NCBI RefSeq assembly: GCF_002008225.1
Contig: NZ_MRDH01000023.1
Coordinates: forward strand, 124,001-188,000
Length of the DNA: 64,000 bases
DNA from: Agrobacterium salinitolerans
GTDB taxonomy: Bacteria; Pseudomonadota; Alphaproteobacteria; Rhizobiales; Rhizobiaceae
Reading direction: 5' to 3'
Part shown: positions 38,297-46,744 of the stretch, one piece after another
Numbering within the stretch: position 1 is the first letter of the stretch
How the letters are laid out: every line of letters starts with the position of its first letter
Notes under the pieces: model-generated
Told to the model about the DNA's origin: nothing
Seen by the model: the letters and a program-made list of their open reading frames with translations, nothing else
The model's database searches: none
Made by a program: the position numbers and the translations under genes

Positions 38297-38548
38297 ATGC
38301 GTTCTGGAGTACTCATATTCGGCCTGATCATGGCCCTTATTCCGACTTTGGCGGATGCCCACAATTGCAAATGCCGAAATCGCGGTGCCATGTTCGAACT
38401 CGGCCAGACATCCTGCCTGAAGGTCGATGGCGGCTCCTATCTCGCACGTTGCGAGATGAAGCTCAACGTTTCGTCCTGGACCAAGATCGAGGACGGTTGC
38501 CCCGTAACGCAACGGGTGCAGTCGATGTCTCCTGGCTCTTATCAATAG
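38297..38548 (+). CDS. Small secreted cysteine-containing protein
   Basis: 83 residues from the ATG at 38297, which has GGAG 9 bases upstream. A Sec signal peptide covers about residues 1-21 and ends LADA before HNC. The mature part of about 62 residues has five cysteines (HNCKCRNRG, QTSCLKVDGG, ARCEMKL, EDGCPVT), suggesting two disulfides in the periplasm. I do not recognise a named function. The gene is monocistronic and is followed by a strong bidirectional terminator. Confidence 0.75.
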   Translation: MRSGVLIFGLIMALIPTLADAHNCKCRNRGAMFELGQTSCLKVDGGSYLARCEMKLNVSSWTKIEDGCPVTQRVQSMSPGSYQ

Positions 38549-38593
38549 TCTTGAGCCTTGAGACTAGGCGATAACGAAGGAGCGAGCCCGTAC

Positions 38594-38632
38594 CGCGCAT
38601 TTCTTCTCCCCGGCGGGGAGAAGAAATGCGCG
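38594..38632. terminator. Perfect 18-bp-stem bidirectional terminator, repeat-derived
   Basis: CGCGCATTTCTTCTCCCC and GGGGAGAAGAAATGCGCG form a perfect 18-base stem around a GGC loop. It lies between two convergent genes. The core CTTCTCCCCGGCGGGGAGAAG is the same palindrome that ends the element at 25265-25383, so a mobile or dispersed repeat appears to have been extended or fixed as a terminator. Confidence 0.75.
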
Positions 38633-38651
38633 GGCAGGGTCGTGTCCAATC

Positions 38652-39839
38652 TTACAGCTTCACCCAGCCGCCGTTCTTTTTTCCGGATTCGACGCAGGCC
38701 GTAACGAAGGCGACGCCTTTTACCCCGTCATCGACGGTCGGATAAATCACCGCCTTGTCCAGCGCCGAGCCGTCGCGGCTGGCCTCAATGGCATGGGCCG
38801 CTTCAGTATAGATGGTGGCAAACGCTTCGAGATAGCCTTCCGGGTGGCCCGATGGAATGCGGGTGACGCGCGCCGCAGCAGCCCCGGCGCCTGCACCGCC
38901 GCGGGTGATCAACTGCTTGGGTTCGCCGAGCTTCGTGAACCAGAGATAGTTCGGATCAGCCTGCGTCCATTCGATGCCGGCTTTGTCACCATACACACGA
39001 ACTTTCAGCCCGTTTTCGTGACCGACCGCAACCTGGCTGCACCACAGCAGCCCCTTGGCCGCCTGTTTGCCATCCCTCGCCTTGAAACGCAGCATCACAT
39101 GCGCGTTGTCGTCCAGCCGGCGGCCTTCGACGAAGGTGTGCACATCCGCCGCCAGTTCGTCGACTTCCAGGCCGGAAATGAAGCATCCAAGATTATAGGC
39201 ATGCGTGCCGATATCGCCTGTGGAACCACCCGCACCCGATTGCGCCGGGTCGGTGCGCCAGACGGCCTGCTTGGCGCCCGTCTGCTCGATGGGTTCCGCC
39301 AGCCAGTCCTGCGGATACTCCATCTGCACCAGACGGATCGTGCCGAGAGCGCCCGATTCCACCAGTTCCCGCGCATGCCGTACCATGGGGTAGCCAGTGT
39401 AGTTATGCGTCAGGATGAACAGAGCGTCCGCCTTGTCGGCCACTTCCTTCAGCTTTTTGGCGTCTTCCAGATTGGAGGTCAGCGGCTTGTCGCAGATGAC
39501 ATGGATGCCGCGCTCCAGAAACGCCTTCGCGGCCGGATAATGGACATGGTTTGGGGTGACGATCGCCACCGCCTCGATGCCATCCTCTCGCAGCGCTTCT
39601 TTTTCGGCCATTTCCTCGAAAGAGCCGTAGCATCGTTGGGGATCGAGCCCCAGCTCACGGCCGGAAGCCAGGGATTTTTCCGGGGTCGAGGACAGGGCCC
39701 CTGCCACGAGATCGAAACGATTGTCGAGCCTTGCTGCCATGCGGTGAACACCACCGATAAAGGCACCCGAACCACCGCCCACCATGCCAAGACGAATCCG
39801 CTTGTTCGCCTTGTCGGTTGTCTTTCCTTCAATAGCCAT
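38652..39839 (-). CDS. Gfo/Idh/MocA-family oxidoreductase (glycoside dehydrogenase candidate)
   Basis: 395 residues. The N-terminal Rossmann fold shows 'RLGMVGGGSGAFIGGVHRMA', then 'EAVAIVTPNHVHYPAAKAFL' and the catalytic 'HVICDKPLTSNLEDA' with the family lysine. The C-terminal half has 'DIGTHAYNLGCFISG', containing the conserved aspartate and histidine. NAD(P)-dependent oxidation of a sugar is expected. It is the last gene of the importer operon, 21 bases after the TIM-barrel gene, with GAGGAAAC before the ATG. In thu/ycj-type loci such enzymes make 3-keto-glycosides. Substrate unknown. Confidence 0.88.
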   Translation of the reverse strand: MAIEGKTTDKANKRIRLGMVGGGSGAFIGGVHRMAARLDNRFDLVAGALSSTPEKSLASGRELGLDPQRCYGSFEEMAEKEALREDGIEAVAIVTPNHVHYPAAKAFLERGIHVICDKPLTSNLEDAKKLKEVADKADALFILTHNYTGYPMVRHARELVESGALGTIRLVQMEYPQDWLAEPIEQTGAKQAVWRTDPAQSGAGGSTGDIGTHAYNLGCFISGLEVDELAADVHTFVEGRRLDDNAHVMLRFKARDGKQAAKGLLWCSQVAVGHENGLKVRVYGDKAGIEWTQADPNYLWFTKLGEPKQLITRGGAGAGAAAARVTRIPSGHPEGYLEAFATIYTEAAHAIEASRDGSALDKAVIYPTVDDGVKGVAFVTACVESGKKNGGWVKL

Positions 39840-39860
39840 AATGTTTCCTCTGCAATGCTC

Positions 39861-40913
39861 TCAAAGTCCAAGCATACGGCGGTTGGCCGCATCGTCGGTG
39901 CCGCTTGATGCGAAGTCGTCAAAGGCTTTTTCCGTGACGCGGATGATATGCGCCTTGACGAATTCCGCCCCTTCGCGGGCGCCGTCTTCAGGGTGTTTCA
40001 ATGCGCATTCCCACTCAACCACGGCCCAGCCGTCAAAATCATTGGCCGCCATCTTGGAGAAGACCGCACCGAAATCAACCTGCCCGTCACCGAGCGAGCG
40101 GAACCGGCCGGCACGGTTGACCCAGCCCTGATAACCACCATAGACGCCCTGCCGTCCGGTTGGATTGAACTCCGCATCCTTGACGTGGAACATCTTGATA
40201 CGGTCTTTATATATGTCGATATTGTCGAGATAATCGAGGCATTGCAGCACGTAATGCGAGGGGTCGTAGAGCATGTTGGCGCGCTTGTGGTTCTTCACGC
40301 GCTCCAGGAACATCTCGAATGTCACGCCATCGTGCAGATCTTCGCCGGGATGGATTTCGTAGCAGACATCCACGCCCTGTTCATCGGCATAATCGAGGAT
40401 CGGGGTCCAGCGTTTCGCCAGTTCGTCGAAGGCCGTTTCCACCAGACCAGCCGGGCGCTGCGGCCACGGGTAGACGAACGGCCAGGCAAGCGCGCCGGAG
40501 AATGTCGCATGTGCCTTGATGCCGAGATTTCTTGAGGCCTTCAGCGCAAACTTTACCTGCTCCACCGCCCATTCCTGGCGCGCCTTGGGGTTGCCGCGCA
40601 CTTCCGGTGCGGCAAAACCATCGAAGGCCTCGTCATAAGCCGGGTGAACTGCGACGAGCTGACCTTGCAGGTGAGTGGAAAGCTCGGTGACTTCCACGCC
40701 ATTCTGGCGCGCGACACCGGCGAACTCGTCGCAATAATCCTTCGATTCCGCGGCCTTTTTGAGATCGATCAGCTGGCTTGCCCAGGTCGGCACCTGCACG
40801 CCGATATAGCCTTTCTCAGCCGCCCATTTGGTTATGCTGTCCCAGCTGTTGAACGGTGCGGCATCGCCTGCGAACTGGCCGAGAAAAAGCGCCGGTCCCT
40901 TGATCGTTCTCAT
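39861..40913 (-). CDS. Sugar isomerase/epimerase-type TIM barrel
   Basis: 350 residues from the ATG at 40913, which has GGAGGAG 7 bases upstream; a longer frame to 40973 lacks support. It belongs to the xylose isomerase-like AP endonuclease 2 family, with metal-site residues in 'VCYEIHPGEDLHDG' (Glu), 'NMLYDPSHYVLQ' (Asp, His), 'IKMFHVKDAEFN' (His) and 'GWAVVEWECAL' (Glu). In 3-keto-glycoside pathways such proteins (YcjR type) act on the keto-glycoside produced by the Gfo/Idh enzymes. Its neighbours on both sides support that role. Confidence 0.85.
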   Translation of the reverse strand: MRTIKGPALFLGQFAGDAAPFNSWDSITKWAAEKGYIGVQVPTWASQLIDLKKAAESKDYCDEFAGVARQNGVEVTELSTHLQGQLVAVHPAYDEAFDGFAAPEVRGNPKARQEWAVEQVKFALKASRNLGIKAHATFSGALAWPFVYPWPQRPAGLVETAFDELAKRWTPILDYADEQGVDVCYEIHPGEDLHDGVTFEMFLERVKNHKRANMLYDPSHYVLQCLDYLDNIDIYKDRIKMFHVKDAEFNPTGRQGVYGGYQGWVNRAGRFRSLGDGQVDFGAVFSKMAANDFDGWAVVEWECALKHPEDGAREGAEFVKAHIIRVTEKAFDDFASSGTDDAANRRMLGL

Positions 40914-41056
40914 TAAAATCTCCTCCTGCATCGATACAGTTGCGCGGTAACCCGCTTCGATCCCAAGCGCCAAGCTAACCGCTCGTTATTTTCAGACAAG
41001 CCCCAAAAGCGAAAGGGCAAGAGAATTTCAGCATTCCATCAAAACATTGGGGGCGC

Positions 41057-42130
41057 TTAGAGCGCGAGCCCGCTCGCCCTGTCGAAGACATGTACCCGCT
41101 CATGATGAACGCTGGCGGCAAAGGGTGTATTGACCTTCACCAGCTGCTCGCCATCCACCACTGCGGTGACCTGATCGCCTGCGAGTTCGAAGACCACATG
41201 GGTCTGTGCGCCGGTTGGCTCCACAAGTACCGTTCTGCCCGTAAGCGAGATATCTCCGCCGATCGCCGAACCGATATGTTCCGGCCGTAGCCCGATCGTG
41301 ACCGACTGGCCGCGCTTGACCTTTCTGTCAGCGGCGATGCGGATCGCCGTCCCATCCTTCAGCCGGGCGGCAGGCTGGTCGCCCTCGCCATCCACCACAC
41401 CCTCGATCAGGTTCATCGCGGGCGAGCCAATGAAGGCGGCGACAAAGAGATTGGCGGGGGTCTTGTAAAGTTCGAGCGGCGTACCCTGCTGCTCGATACG
41501 GCCCTGATTGAGCACCACCACCCGGTCGGCCAGCGTCATCGCCTCGATCTGGTCATGGGTGACATAAATCGAGGTCGTTCCGACCTTTTGGTGCAACGCC
41601 TTGATTTCGCTGCGCATCTGCACGCGTAGCTTGGCATCGAGGTTTGAAAGCGGCTCATCGAACAGGAAGACGGCCGGGTTGCGCACAACGGCGCGCCCCA
41701 TGGCGACACGTTGGCGCTGGCCGCCGGAAAGCTGCGAGGGCTTACGGTCTAGCAGGTTTCCGAGATCGAGCATGCGGGCGGCCTCCGCAACGCGCTCTTC
41801 AATCACGCTTTTCGGCTGGCCGGCAAGCTTCAGGTTGAAGCCCATGTTTTCAGCCACTGTCATATGCGGATAAAGCGCATAGGACTGGAATACCATCGCG
41901 ATGTTGCGCTCGCGCGGGGTCATGCCATTGACCACCTTGTCGCCGATGAGAATATCCCCATCGGTGATTTCCTCCAGCCCCGCGATCATGCGCAACAACG
42001 TGGACTTGCCACAACCCGAAGGGCCGACCAGCGCGATGAATTCACCATCGGCAATATCGAGTGAGATGCCGTGAATGACATCGAGCGCGGCATAGGACTT
42101 GCGGATATCCTTAAGTTCGACGGAAGCCAT
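41057..42130 (-). CDS. Sugar ABC transporter ATPase (MsmK/UgpC/MalK type)
   Basis: 357 residues. Walker A GPSGCGKST, Q-loop 'MVFQSYALYPHMTV', signature 'LSGGQRQRVAMGRAVV', Walker B 'FLFDEPLSNLD' and H-loop 'YVTHDQIEAM' are intact, followed by a TOBE-type C-terminal domain (residues about 240-355, 'GLRPEHIG'). This is the type of ATPase that serves family 1 sugar importers. It is fourth in the operon, after the binding protein and two permeases, 17 bases from the preceding stop, with AAGGAG before the ATG. Confidence 0.94.
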   Translation of the reverse strand: MASVELKDIRKSYAALDVIHGISLDIADGEFIALVGPSGCGKSTLLRMIAGLEEITDGDILIGDKVVNGMTPRERNIAMVFQSYALYPHMTVAENMGFNLKLAGQPKSVIEERVAEAARMLDLGNLLDRKPSQLSGGQRQRVAMGRAVVRNPAVFLFDEPLSNLDAKLRVQMRSEIKALHQKVGTTSIYVTHDQIEAMTLADRVVVLNQGRIEQQGTPLELYKTPANLFVAAFIGSPAMNLIEGVVDGEGDQPAARLKDGTAIRIAADRKVKRGQSVTIGLRPEHIGSAIGGDISLTGRTVLVEPTGAQTHVVFELAGDQVTAVVDGEQLVKVNTPFAASVHHERVHVFDRASGLAL

Positions 42131-42147
42131 ATTTTGCTCCTTTCATG

Positions 42148-42996
42148 TCACGATTTGACGGCACCGGCCGTCAGGCCCGCGATGATGTGTTTCTGTGCGA
42201 GGAAGAAGACGATGACTGTCGGCAGGATCGTCAGCGTGATGAAGGCGAGAACCAGCTGCCATTCCGTGCCGAACTCGCCGCGATACACCATGATGCCGAG
42301 CGGCCAGGGATATTTCGATTCCGAATTCAGCATGATGAGCGGCAGGATGTAGCTGTTCCAGCTGCCGACGAAAGAGACGATGCCAACGGTCGCCACGATC
42401 GGCCGCGAAAGCGGCACGGAAATGTGCCAGAAGAAGCGCAGATACCCGCAGCCATCCACAAAGGCTGCCTGAAACAACTCATCCGGCAAATTGCGGAAAT
42501 AGTTGCGGAACAGAAGAATGCTCATGCCAAGGCCGAAAGCCACCTGCGGCAGCACCACACCCCAATAGGTGTCGAGAAGGCCCAAATCGCGAATGCGGAT
42601 GAACAGCGGCAGGATGGCGGTCGCCGCCGGAAACATCAGCCCCAGCAGGAAATAATTGAGCAGGAACGACGAGCCGAAGAATTTCACATGCGCGAAGGTG
42701 AAGGCCGCCATGGCCGAGACGGTCAGCGTGAGAAAGACCGTCAGCAATGCGATGACCAGCGAATTGAAGATTTGCAGCCAATAGCGTTTGCCAAGCAGGA
42801 TATCGCCGTAATTGGCCCATTGCCATTCGGCCGGGATACCGAACGGGTTGACGCGCAGGTCTCCCAGCGTCTTGAAGCCGCCAAGGGCCGTCGTCAGAAG
42901 AGGAATGAGCACGACGGCCGCGATCAGGCTCAGCGAGATATAGAGATAAAGCTTGGTTTGAAGCGGCATGCGCACGGAAGTGGATGTGTCAGTCAT
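42148..42996 (-). CDS. Sugar ABC permease, MalG type
   Basis: 282 residues with six predicted helices and the MalG-class coupling loop 'LPDELFQAAFVDGCGYLRFFWHISVPLSRPIVAT'. It overlaps the preceding permease gene by 8 bases. With that protein it forms the membrane channel for the family 1 sugar importer. Confidence 0.92.
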   Translation of the reverse strand: MTDTSTSVRMPLQTKLYLYISLSLIAAVVLIPLLTTALGGFKTLGDLRVNPFGIPAEWQWANYGDILLGKRYWLQIFNSLVIALLTVFLTLTVSAMAAFTFAHVKFFGSSFLLNYFLLGLMFPAATAILPLFIRIRDLGLLDTYWGVVLPQVAFGLGMSILLFRNYFRNLPDELFQAAFVDGCGYLRFFWHISVPLSRPIVATVGIVSFVGSWNSYILPLIMLNSESKYPWPLGIMVYRGEFGTEWQLVLAFITLTILPTVIVFFLAQKHIIAGLTAGAVKS

Positions 42997-43927
42997 GGCG
43001 CATGAATATCCTTTTGTAACCGAAGGCGAGCGTCACGCAGATGACGAAAAGAACAACGCCCACCGCACTGCCAAGGCCCACCTGCATACGCATGACGCCG
43101 TAAGTGTAGAGGAAGGTGACCATGGTCTGCGTGGAGTTGGATGGACCGCCGCCGGTAAGCGGCATGATCATGTCGAACAGTTGCAGCGAGCCGATGACCG
43201 CAAAGAAGACGGAAAGGCGAACCGTAGAGCCGAGCATCGGCAGCGTGACGTAGCGGAATTTCTGCCAGCCGGACGCGCCGTCGATTTCGGCCGCTTCCAG
43301 TACATTCTTGTCGACGGATTGAAGGCCCGCGATGAACAGCATCATGTGGAAACCGAAATATTTCCACACGATGACACCGAGCACGGCATAGATCGCCACA
43401 TCCCTGTCGGCCAGCACGTAAGGATTGGCGAATCCGAAGAAGTTGGAAATCGCGGCAAAGAGGCCATAGTCGCCATCATAAACGAAGCGCCAGATCAGAC
43501 CCGCAGCAACATCCGCCAGAACGTAAGGCAGAAAGAACACCAGCCGGAAGGCAACGACGCCGGGAATGCGATGCGCCAGCATCATGGCAAGCCAGATGGC
43601 GAGCGGTATCTGGATCAGGATCGAGATGAGGATGATCAGGCCGTTATTGAGCAAAGCCTGCGAAAAGGCGGCATTGCCGAACAGGACCTGGAAATTCTTC
43701 AGGCCGACAAAATCGGTCGGTGTGCCGTAACCGTTCCAGCGATAAAGACTATACCACGCCGCCTCACCCATGGGCAGGATGACGAACAGGGTAAAGAGTA
43801 GCAGGGCGGGCGGCAGGAACACCAATAGGGTCAGCGCCCGATCATGCGCGACTGAACTCCGCTTGTGCCTACCCTTTGTCGCGCCACGCGCCGGCATGGA
43901 CGCAGAAGTCATGGAAATATCCGTCAT
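42989..43927 (-). CDS. Sugar ABC permease, MalF type
   Basis: 312 residues with six helices after a charged 30-residue N-terminus. The coupling loop reads 'VDKNVLEAAEIDGASGWQKFRYVTLPMLGST', the EAA motif of MalF-type permeases. It is the second gene of the operon, about 70 bases downstream of the binding-protein gene and beyond a hairpin. The ATG at 43927 has a GATAGAG-like ribosome site. Confidence 0.92.
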   Translation of the reverse strand: MTDISMTSASMPARGATKGRHKRSSVAHDRALTLLVFLPPALLLFTLFVILPMGEAAWYSLYRWNGYGTPTDFVGLKNFQVLFGNAAFSQALLNNGLIILISILIQIPLAIWLAMMLAHRIPGVVAFRLVFFLPYVLADVAAGLIWRFVYDGDYGLFAAISNFFGFANPYVLADRDVAIYAVLGVIVWKYFGFHMMLFIAGLQSVDKNVLEAAEIDGASGWQKFRYVTLPMLGSTVRLSVFFAVIGSLQLFDMIMPLTGGGPSNSTQTMVTFLYTYGVMRMQVGLGSAVGVVLFVICVTLAFGYKRIFMRHD

Positions 43928-43955
43928 CTCTATCCGCTTTCATGGAGGCAGATAA

Positions 43956-43981
43956 GCAGCGCCGCACATTCGCGGCGCTGC
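43956..43981 (-). terminator. Intra-operon hairpin after the binding-protein gene
   Basis: GCAGCGCCGC and GCGGCGCTGC form a perfect 10-base stem with a 6-base loop, 17 bases after the binding-protein stop on the minus strand. No T-tract follows, so it is more likely a 3' stabilising or partial-termination structure that keeps the binding protein abundant. Confidence 0.55.
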
Positions 43982-43997
43982 CATGGAAATCGTCAGA

Positions 43998-45299
43998 TCA
44001 GCGCAGCTCGAATGCGTCCTGAATCTGCTGGGCACCTTCTTCGGCGGTCATCTGGCCGGATACGATCTCGACCGAAATATCATTGACGACGCGGCCGACG
44101 GCGGCGCCGAGCGTCTGATCGAAGAAGTTCTGGTGCCAGGTGGAGGCGGCGAGCTGCTTGGCCGAATCCGCCAACAGCGGGTTCTTCACCGCACCGGCTG
44201 CACCCGTGGCGACCGGCAGGATCATACCGGCGGTCGCCATCTTCTCTTCGCTTTCCTTGCTGGTGAGGAAAGTGGCGAAATCGATCGCTTCCTTGGACGC
44301 ATTCTTGGTGACCGCCCAACCGTTCAGGCCGCCCAGCGTATCGGTGGCCTTGCCGGCACCGCCTTCGACAACCGGGAAGGCAAAGCGCCCGATGTTTTCA
44401 GGGGCCAGACCCTTACCGTCGCCGGCATTCTTGCGCTGGTTCGCTTCGGTATTGTCGAAGCCGAGAATGATTGCAGCCTTGCCGTCACCAAAGACGCCGA
44501 GCGCCTGCGGCCAGGTGGAGCCGAGATAACCGGGCTGGAAAGGTTCAAGCTTGCCGAACTCGGCCAGCTGCTCACCCGCCTTGATGATGGCAGGGTCCAT
44601 GAAGCCTTCGCCTTCGCCCTTGCGGGCGGCATCAAACACGGCCTGCCCGCCATTGCGCATGACGAGGTAGCTCCAGTAGAAATGGATCGGCCATTTTTCT
44701 CCGCCGCCGCCGGCAATCGGCACGATGCCCGCGTCCTTGATCTTCTTGACGGTTGCGCTGAAATCCGCCCAGGTCTTGATATCCTCGGCCTTCACACCTG
44801 CCTTGGCGAACAGTTCCTTGTTATAAAAGAAGCTGACAAGGCTGACACGATAAGGCACGGCCCAGACCTTGCCGTCAAAGGACAGGCCGTCGATTGCAGA
44901 CGCATTATAGGCCTGGCGCAGTTTGCCGCCATCGGCATCGAAAACCTCGGTCAGATCCTTCAGCGCACCAGTCTTAGACTGCTCCTCAAGGACGCCGCCG
45001 CCCCAGCTGTAAAAGAAGTCGGGCACGTCGTTGGATTGCAGCAGCGTCGGCAACTTCGCCTTGAAGGCCTCGTTTTCGAGGAACTGCAGTTGGATGTCGA
45101 CATCGGGGTGCTTGGCCTCGTATTCCTTGGCGATCTCCTCCCAGACGGCCACGGATTTCGGGTCCAGTTCCACATGCATCCATTTTACGACCGTCGCGGC
45201 CGAGGCGCTTGTTGCGCCGAGCATGAGAGCAATACTTGTCGTTGTGGCAAAGCTTACGAGCTTGCCGCTCAGGCTTGCGCCTGCGTGCCAAATCGTCAT
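43998..45299 (-). CDS. Sugar ABC transporter binding protein, family 1
   Basis: 433 residues from the ATG at 45299 (GGAGG 9 bases upstream); a longer frame to 45329 is not needed. A Sec signal ends at 'ATSASA' before 'ATVVKWMHVELDPKS'. The MalE/UgpB-type fold is shown by 'VWEEIAKEYEAKHPDVDIQLQFLENEAF-KAKL', 'GKVWAVPYRVSLVSFFYNKELF' and 'AIILGFDN'. It is the first gene of the importer-plus-catabolic operon, divergent from a ROK regulator. The ligand is probably a disaccharide or glycoside, judged by the enzymes in the locus. Confidence 0.92.
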   Translation of the reverse strand: MTIWHAGASLSGKLVSFATTTSIALMLGATSASAATVVKWMHVELDPKSVAVWEEIAKEYEAKHPDVDIQLQFLENEAFKAKLPTLLQSNDVPDFFYSWGGGVLEEQSKTGALKDLTEVFDADGGKLRQAYNASAIDGLSFDGKVWAVPYRVSLVSFFYNKELFAKAGVKAEDIKTWADFSATVKKIKDAGIVPIAGGGGEKWPIHFYWSYLVMRNGGQAVFDAARKGEGEGFMDPAIIKAGEQLAEFGKLEPFQPGYLGSTWPQALGVFGDGKAAIILGFDNTEANQRKNAGDGKGLAPENIGRFAFPVVEGGAGKATDTLGGLNGWAVTKNASKEAIDFATFLTSKESEEKMATAGMILPVATGAAGAVKNPLLADSAKQLAASTWHQNFFDQTLGAAVGRVVNDISVEIVSGQMTAEEGAQQIQDAFELR

Positions 45300-45342
45300 G
45301 ATGGTGATCCTCCCTGGGGATATCCTCATTTATTCCCCGATG

Positions 45343-45377
45343 CGGATTAATTCATATCAGGGTTCGCTCATTGTCAA
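45343..45377 (-). promoter_or_regulatory. Promoter of the importer operon with CGGATTAA half-site
   Basis: Reading the minus strand, TTGACA (45377-45372), a 17-base spacer and TGAATT (45354-45349) make a good sigma-70 type promoter. CGGATTAA (45343-45350) overlaps the -10. An inverted copy, TTAATCCG, sits at 45435-45442 near the -10 of the divergent regulator gene, suggesting one shared operator sequence. Confidence 0.6.
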
Positions 45378-45407
45378 GGCACAATGCCGATTTTTTGCGC
45401 TTGGCGC

Positions 45408-45453
45408 TTGACATACCCCACCCTCACCCCGTTATTTAATCCGTATTCCGATA
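45408..45453 (+). promoter_or_regulatory. Promoter and putative operator of the ROK regulator gene
   Basis: TTGACA at 45408-45413 is followed by an 18-base spacer and the weak -10 TTATTT. Overlapping it, ATTTAATCCG...CGATATAAAT (about 45434-45457) is an imperfect palindrome with ATTTA/TAAAT ends, similar in character to Mlc/NagC ROK operators. Autoregulation is likely. Confidence 0.5.
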
Positions 45454-45492
45454 TAAATCGGGAGGCAACGGCATTGATCGCAGCAGGACCCC

Positions 45493-46692
45493 ATGAAGAC
45501 CGCAGACCCAGAATTGATGCGCGCGATCAACAGGCTGAGCGTGCTCGACAGCATCCGCCGGCATGGACCGATTTCCAGGGTGGAGATCAGCGAACGCACC
45601 CAGCTTTCCACGACGACCGTTTCCGCCATCACCGCTTCTCTTCTGGATGATGGGCTGATTCTCACCCGCCATCTCGGCGACATCAGGACGGAAGGTGGAC
45701 GCGGAAGACCGCGCGTGATGCTGGAGCTGAACCCGGATGCCGCTCGCGTCGTGGGGGCAAAGATAGCCGCCAACCGTATGGTTTTCGTCGTCACCGATTT
45801 TTGCGGCAACGTCCTTTCCACCCTCGCTCTTCCAATCCGTGTCGATCGCCAGCCGATCGGCGTTATCGCCGATCTCGTTGAAGACGGAGTACGGCGCTGT
45901 GTGGTCGATGCGGGTCTTTCACTCGAAGATGTGGACATGGTCTGTCTTGGCCTGCCCGGCGTCATCGAACATCGCACCGGCAAAATCCGCAGCAGCCCGA
46001 TCCTGCGGGAGGTGAACGTCAATTTCGCCGAGGAAATGACGGCGCGGCTGAATTCGCCGACCATCATCGAAAGCGATGCCCACGCCATTACGCTCGCCCA
46101 TCACTGGTTCGGCCACGCGCGTGATCTCGAAGACATGGTGCTGATTTCGCTCGAACAGACGCTTGGGCTTGGCGTGCTGCATCAAAACCAGCTGTTTCGC
46201 GGTGCCGGTGGCCTCAGCCACAATCTCGGCGACCTCGTCATCGGTCTTGCCAGTGAAGGCACGGTGCGGCTCGCGAGCCAGGCAGGCGAGAACGCCATTT
46301 TAGGCTCCCGCCCGGCGGATGGGCGCTTTGCCGAGGCGATCCGGCTCGGTCGCGGCATGCAGCATGCCCATGCATTGATTGCGGCGGAAGACAACGACCT
46401 CATCGCGGCCGCTTCGCGCGCCGGCGCAGCGCTCGGCCTGACGCTTGCCAATATCGTCACGCTGTTTGCGCCGCCGCGTGTCATCATCACCGGCTCCAGC
46501 CTCGAACTCGGCGAACCCTTCATCGCCAGCATTCGCGACAGCTACAACGCCGCCGTGCCGCCCTCGCTGGCCGGTGTCGCGGAGCTGGTTTTCGACGTTG
46601 CGAGCGACGAATTATGGGCGCAGGGCGCTGCGGCCGTTGCGCTCTACGAGCTTTACGAATCGCCATGGAACACCACGGGACCGGCGCTCTAA
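45493..46692 (+). CDS. ROK-family transcriptional regulator lacking the zinc motif
   Basis: 399 residues. Residues about 10-75 form a MarR-like winged helix ('SRVEISERTQLSTTTVSAITASLLDDGLI') followed by 'GGRGRPRVMLEL'. The rest is a ROK sugar-binding fold ('VVGAKIAANRMVFVVTDFCGNVL', 'VCLGLPGVIEHRTGKI'). The usual ROK zinc-binding stretch with C-x-C-G-x-x-G-C is replaced by 'GGLSHNLGDLVIGLASEGTV', with the Cys residues gone but the initial histidine kept. It is divergent from the importer operon and precedes a Gfo/Idh gene by 52 bases, so it probably represses both sides and responds to the sugar. Confidence 0.88.
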   Translation: MKTADPELMRAINRLSVLDSIRRHGPISRVEISERTQLSTTTVSAITASLLDDGLILTRHLGDIRTEGGRGRPRVMLELNPDAARVVGAKIAANRMVFVVTDFCGNVLSTLALPIRVDRQPIGVIADLVEDGVRRCVVDAGLSLEDVDMVCLGLPGVIEHRTGKIRSSPILREVNVNFAEEMTARLNSPTIIESDAHAITLAHHWFGHARDLEDMVLISLEQTLGLGVLHQNQLFRGAGGLSHNLGDLVIGLASEGTVRLASQAGENAILGSRPADGRFAEAIRLGRGMQHAHALIAAEDNDLIAAASRAGAALGLTLANIVTLFAPPRVIITGSSLELGEPFIASIRDSYNAAVPPSLAGVAELVFDVASDELWAQGAAAVALYELYESPWNTTGPAL

Positions 46693-46744
46693 CCCGCTAT
46701 TTTGAGCACAGGCCCAGGCATTTCTAATTTACGGGAGGAATCAT

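Noticed and set aside
43983-45350. 455-codon plus-strand frame opposite the family 1 binding-protein gene
   Set aside because: Shadow frame without ribosome site or domain features.
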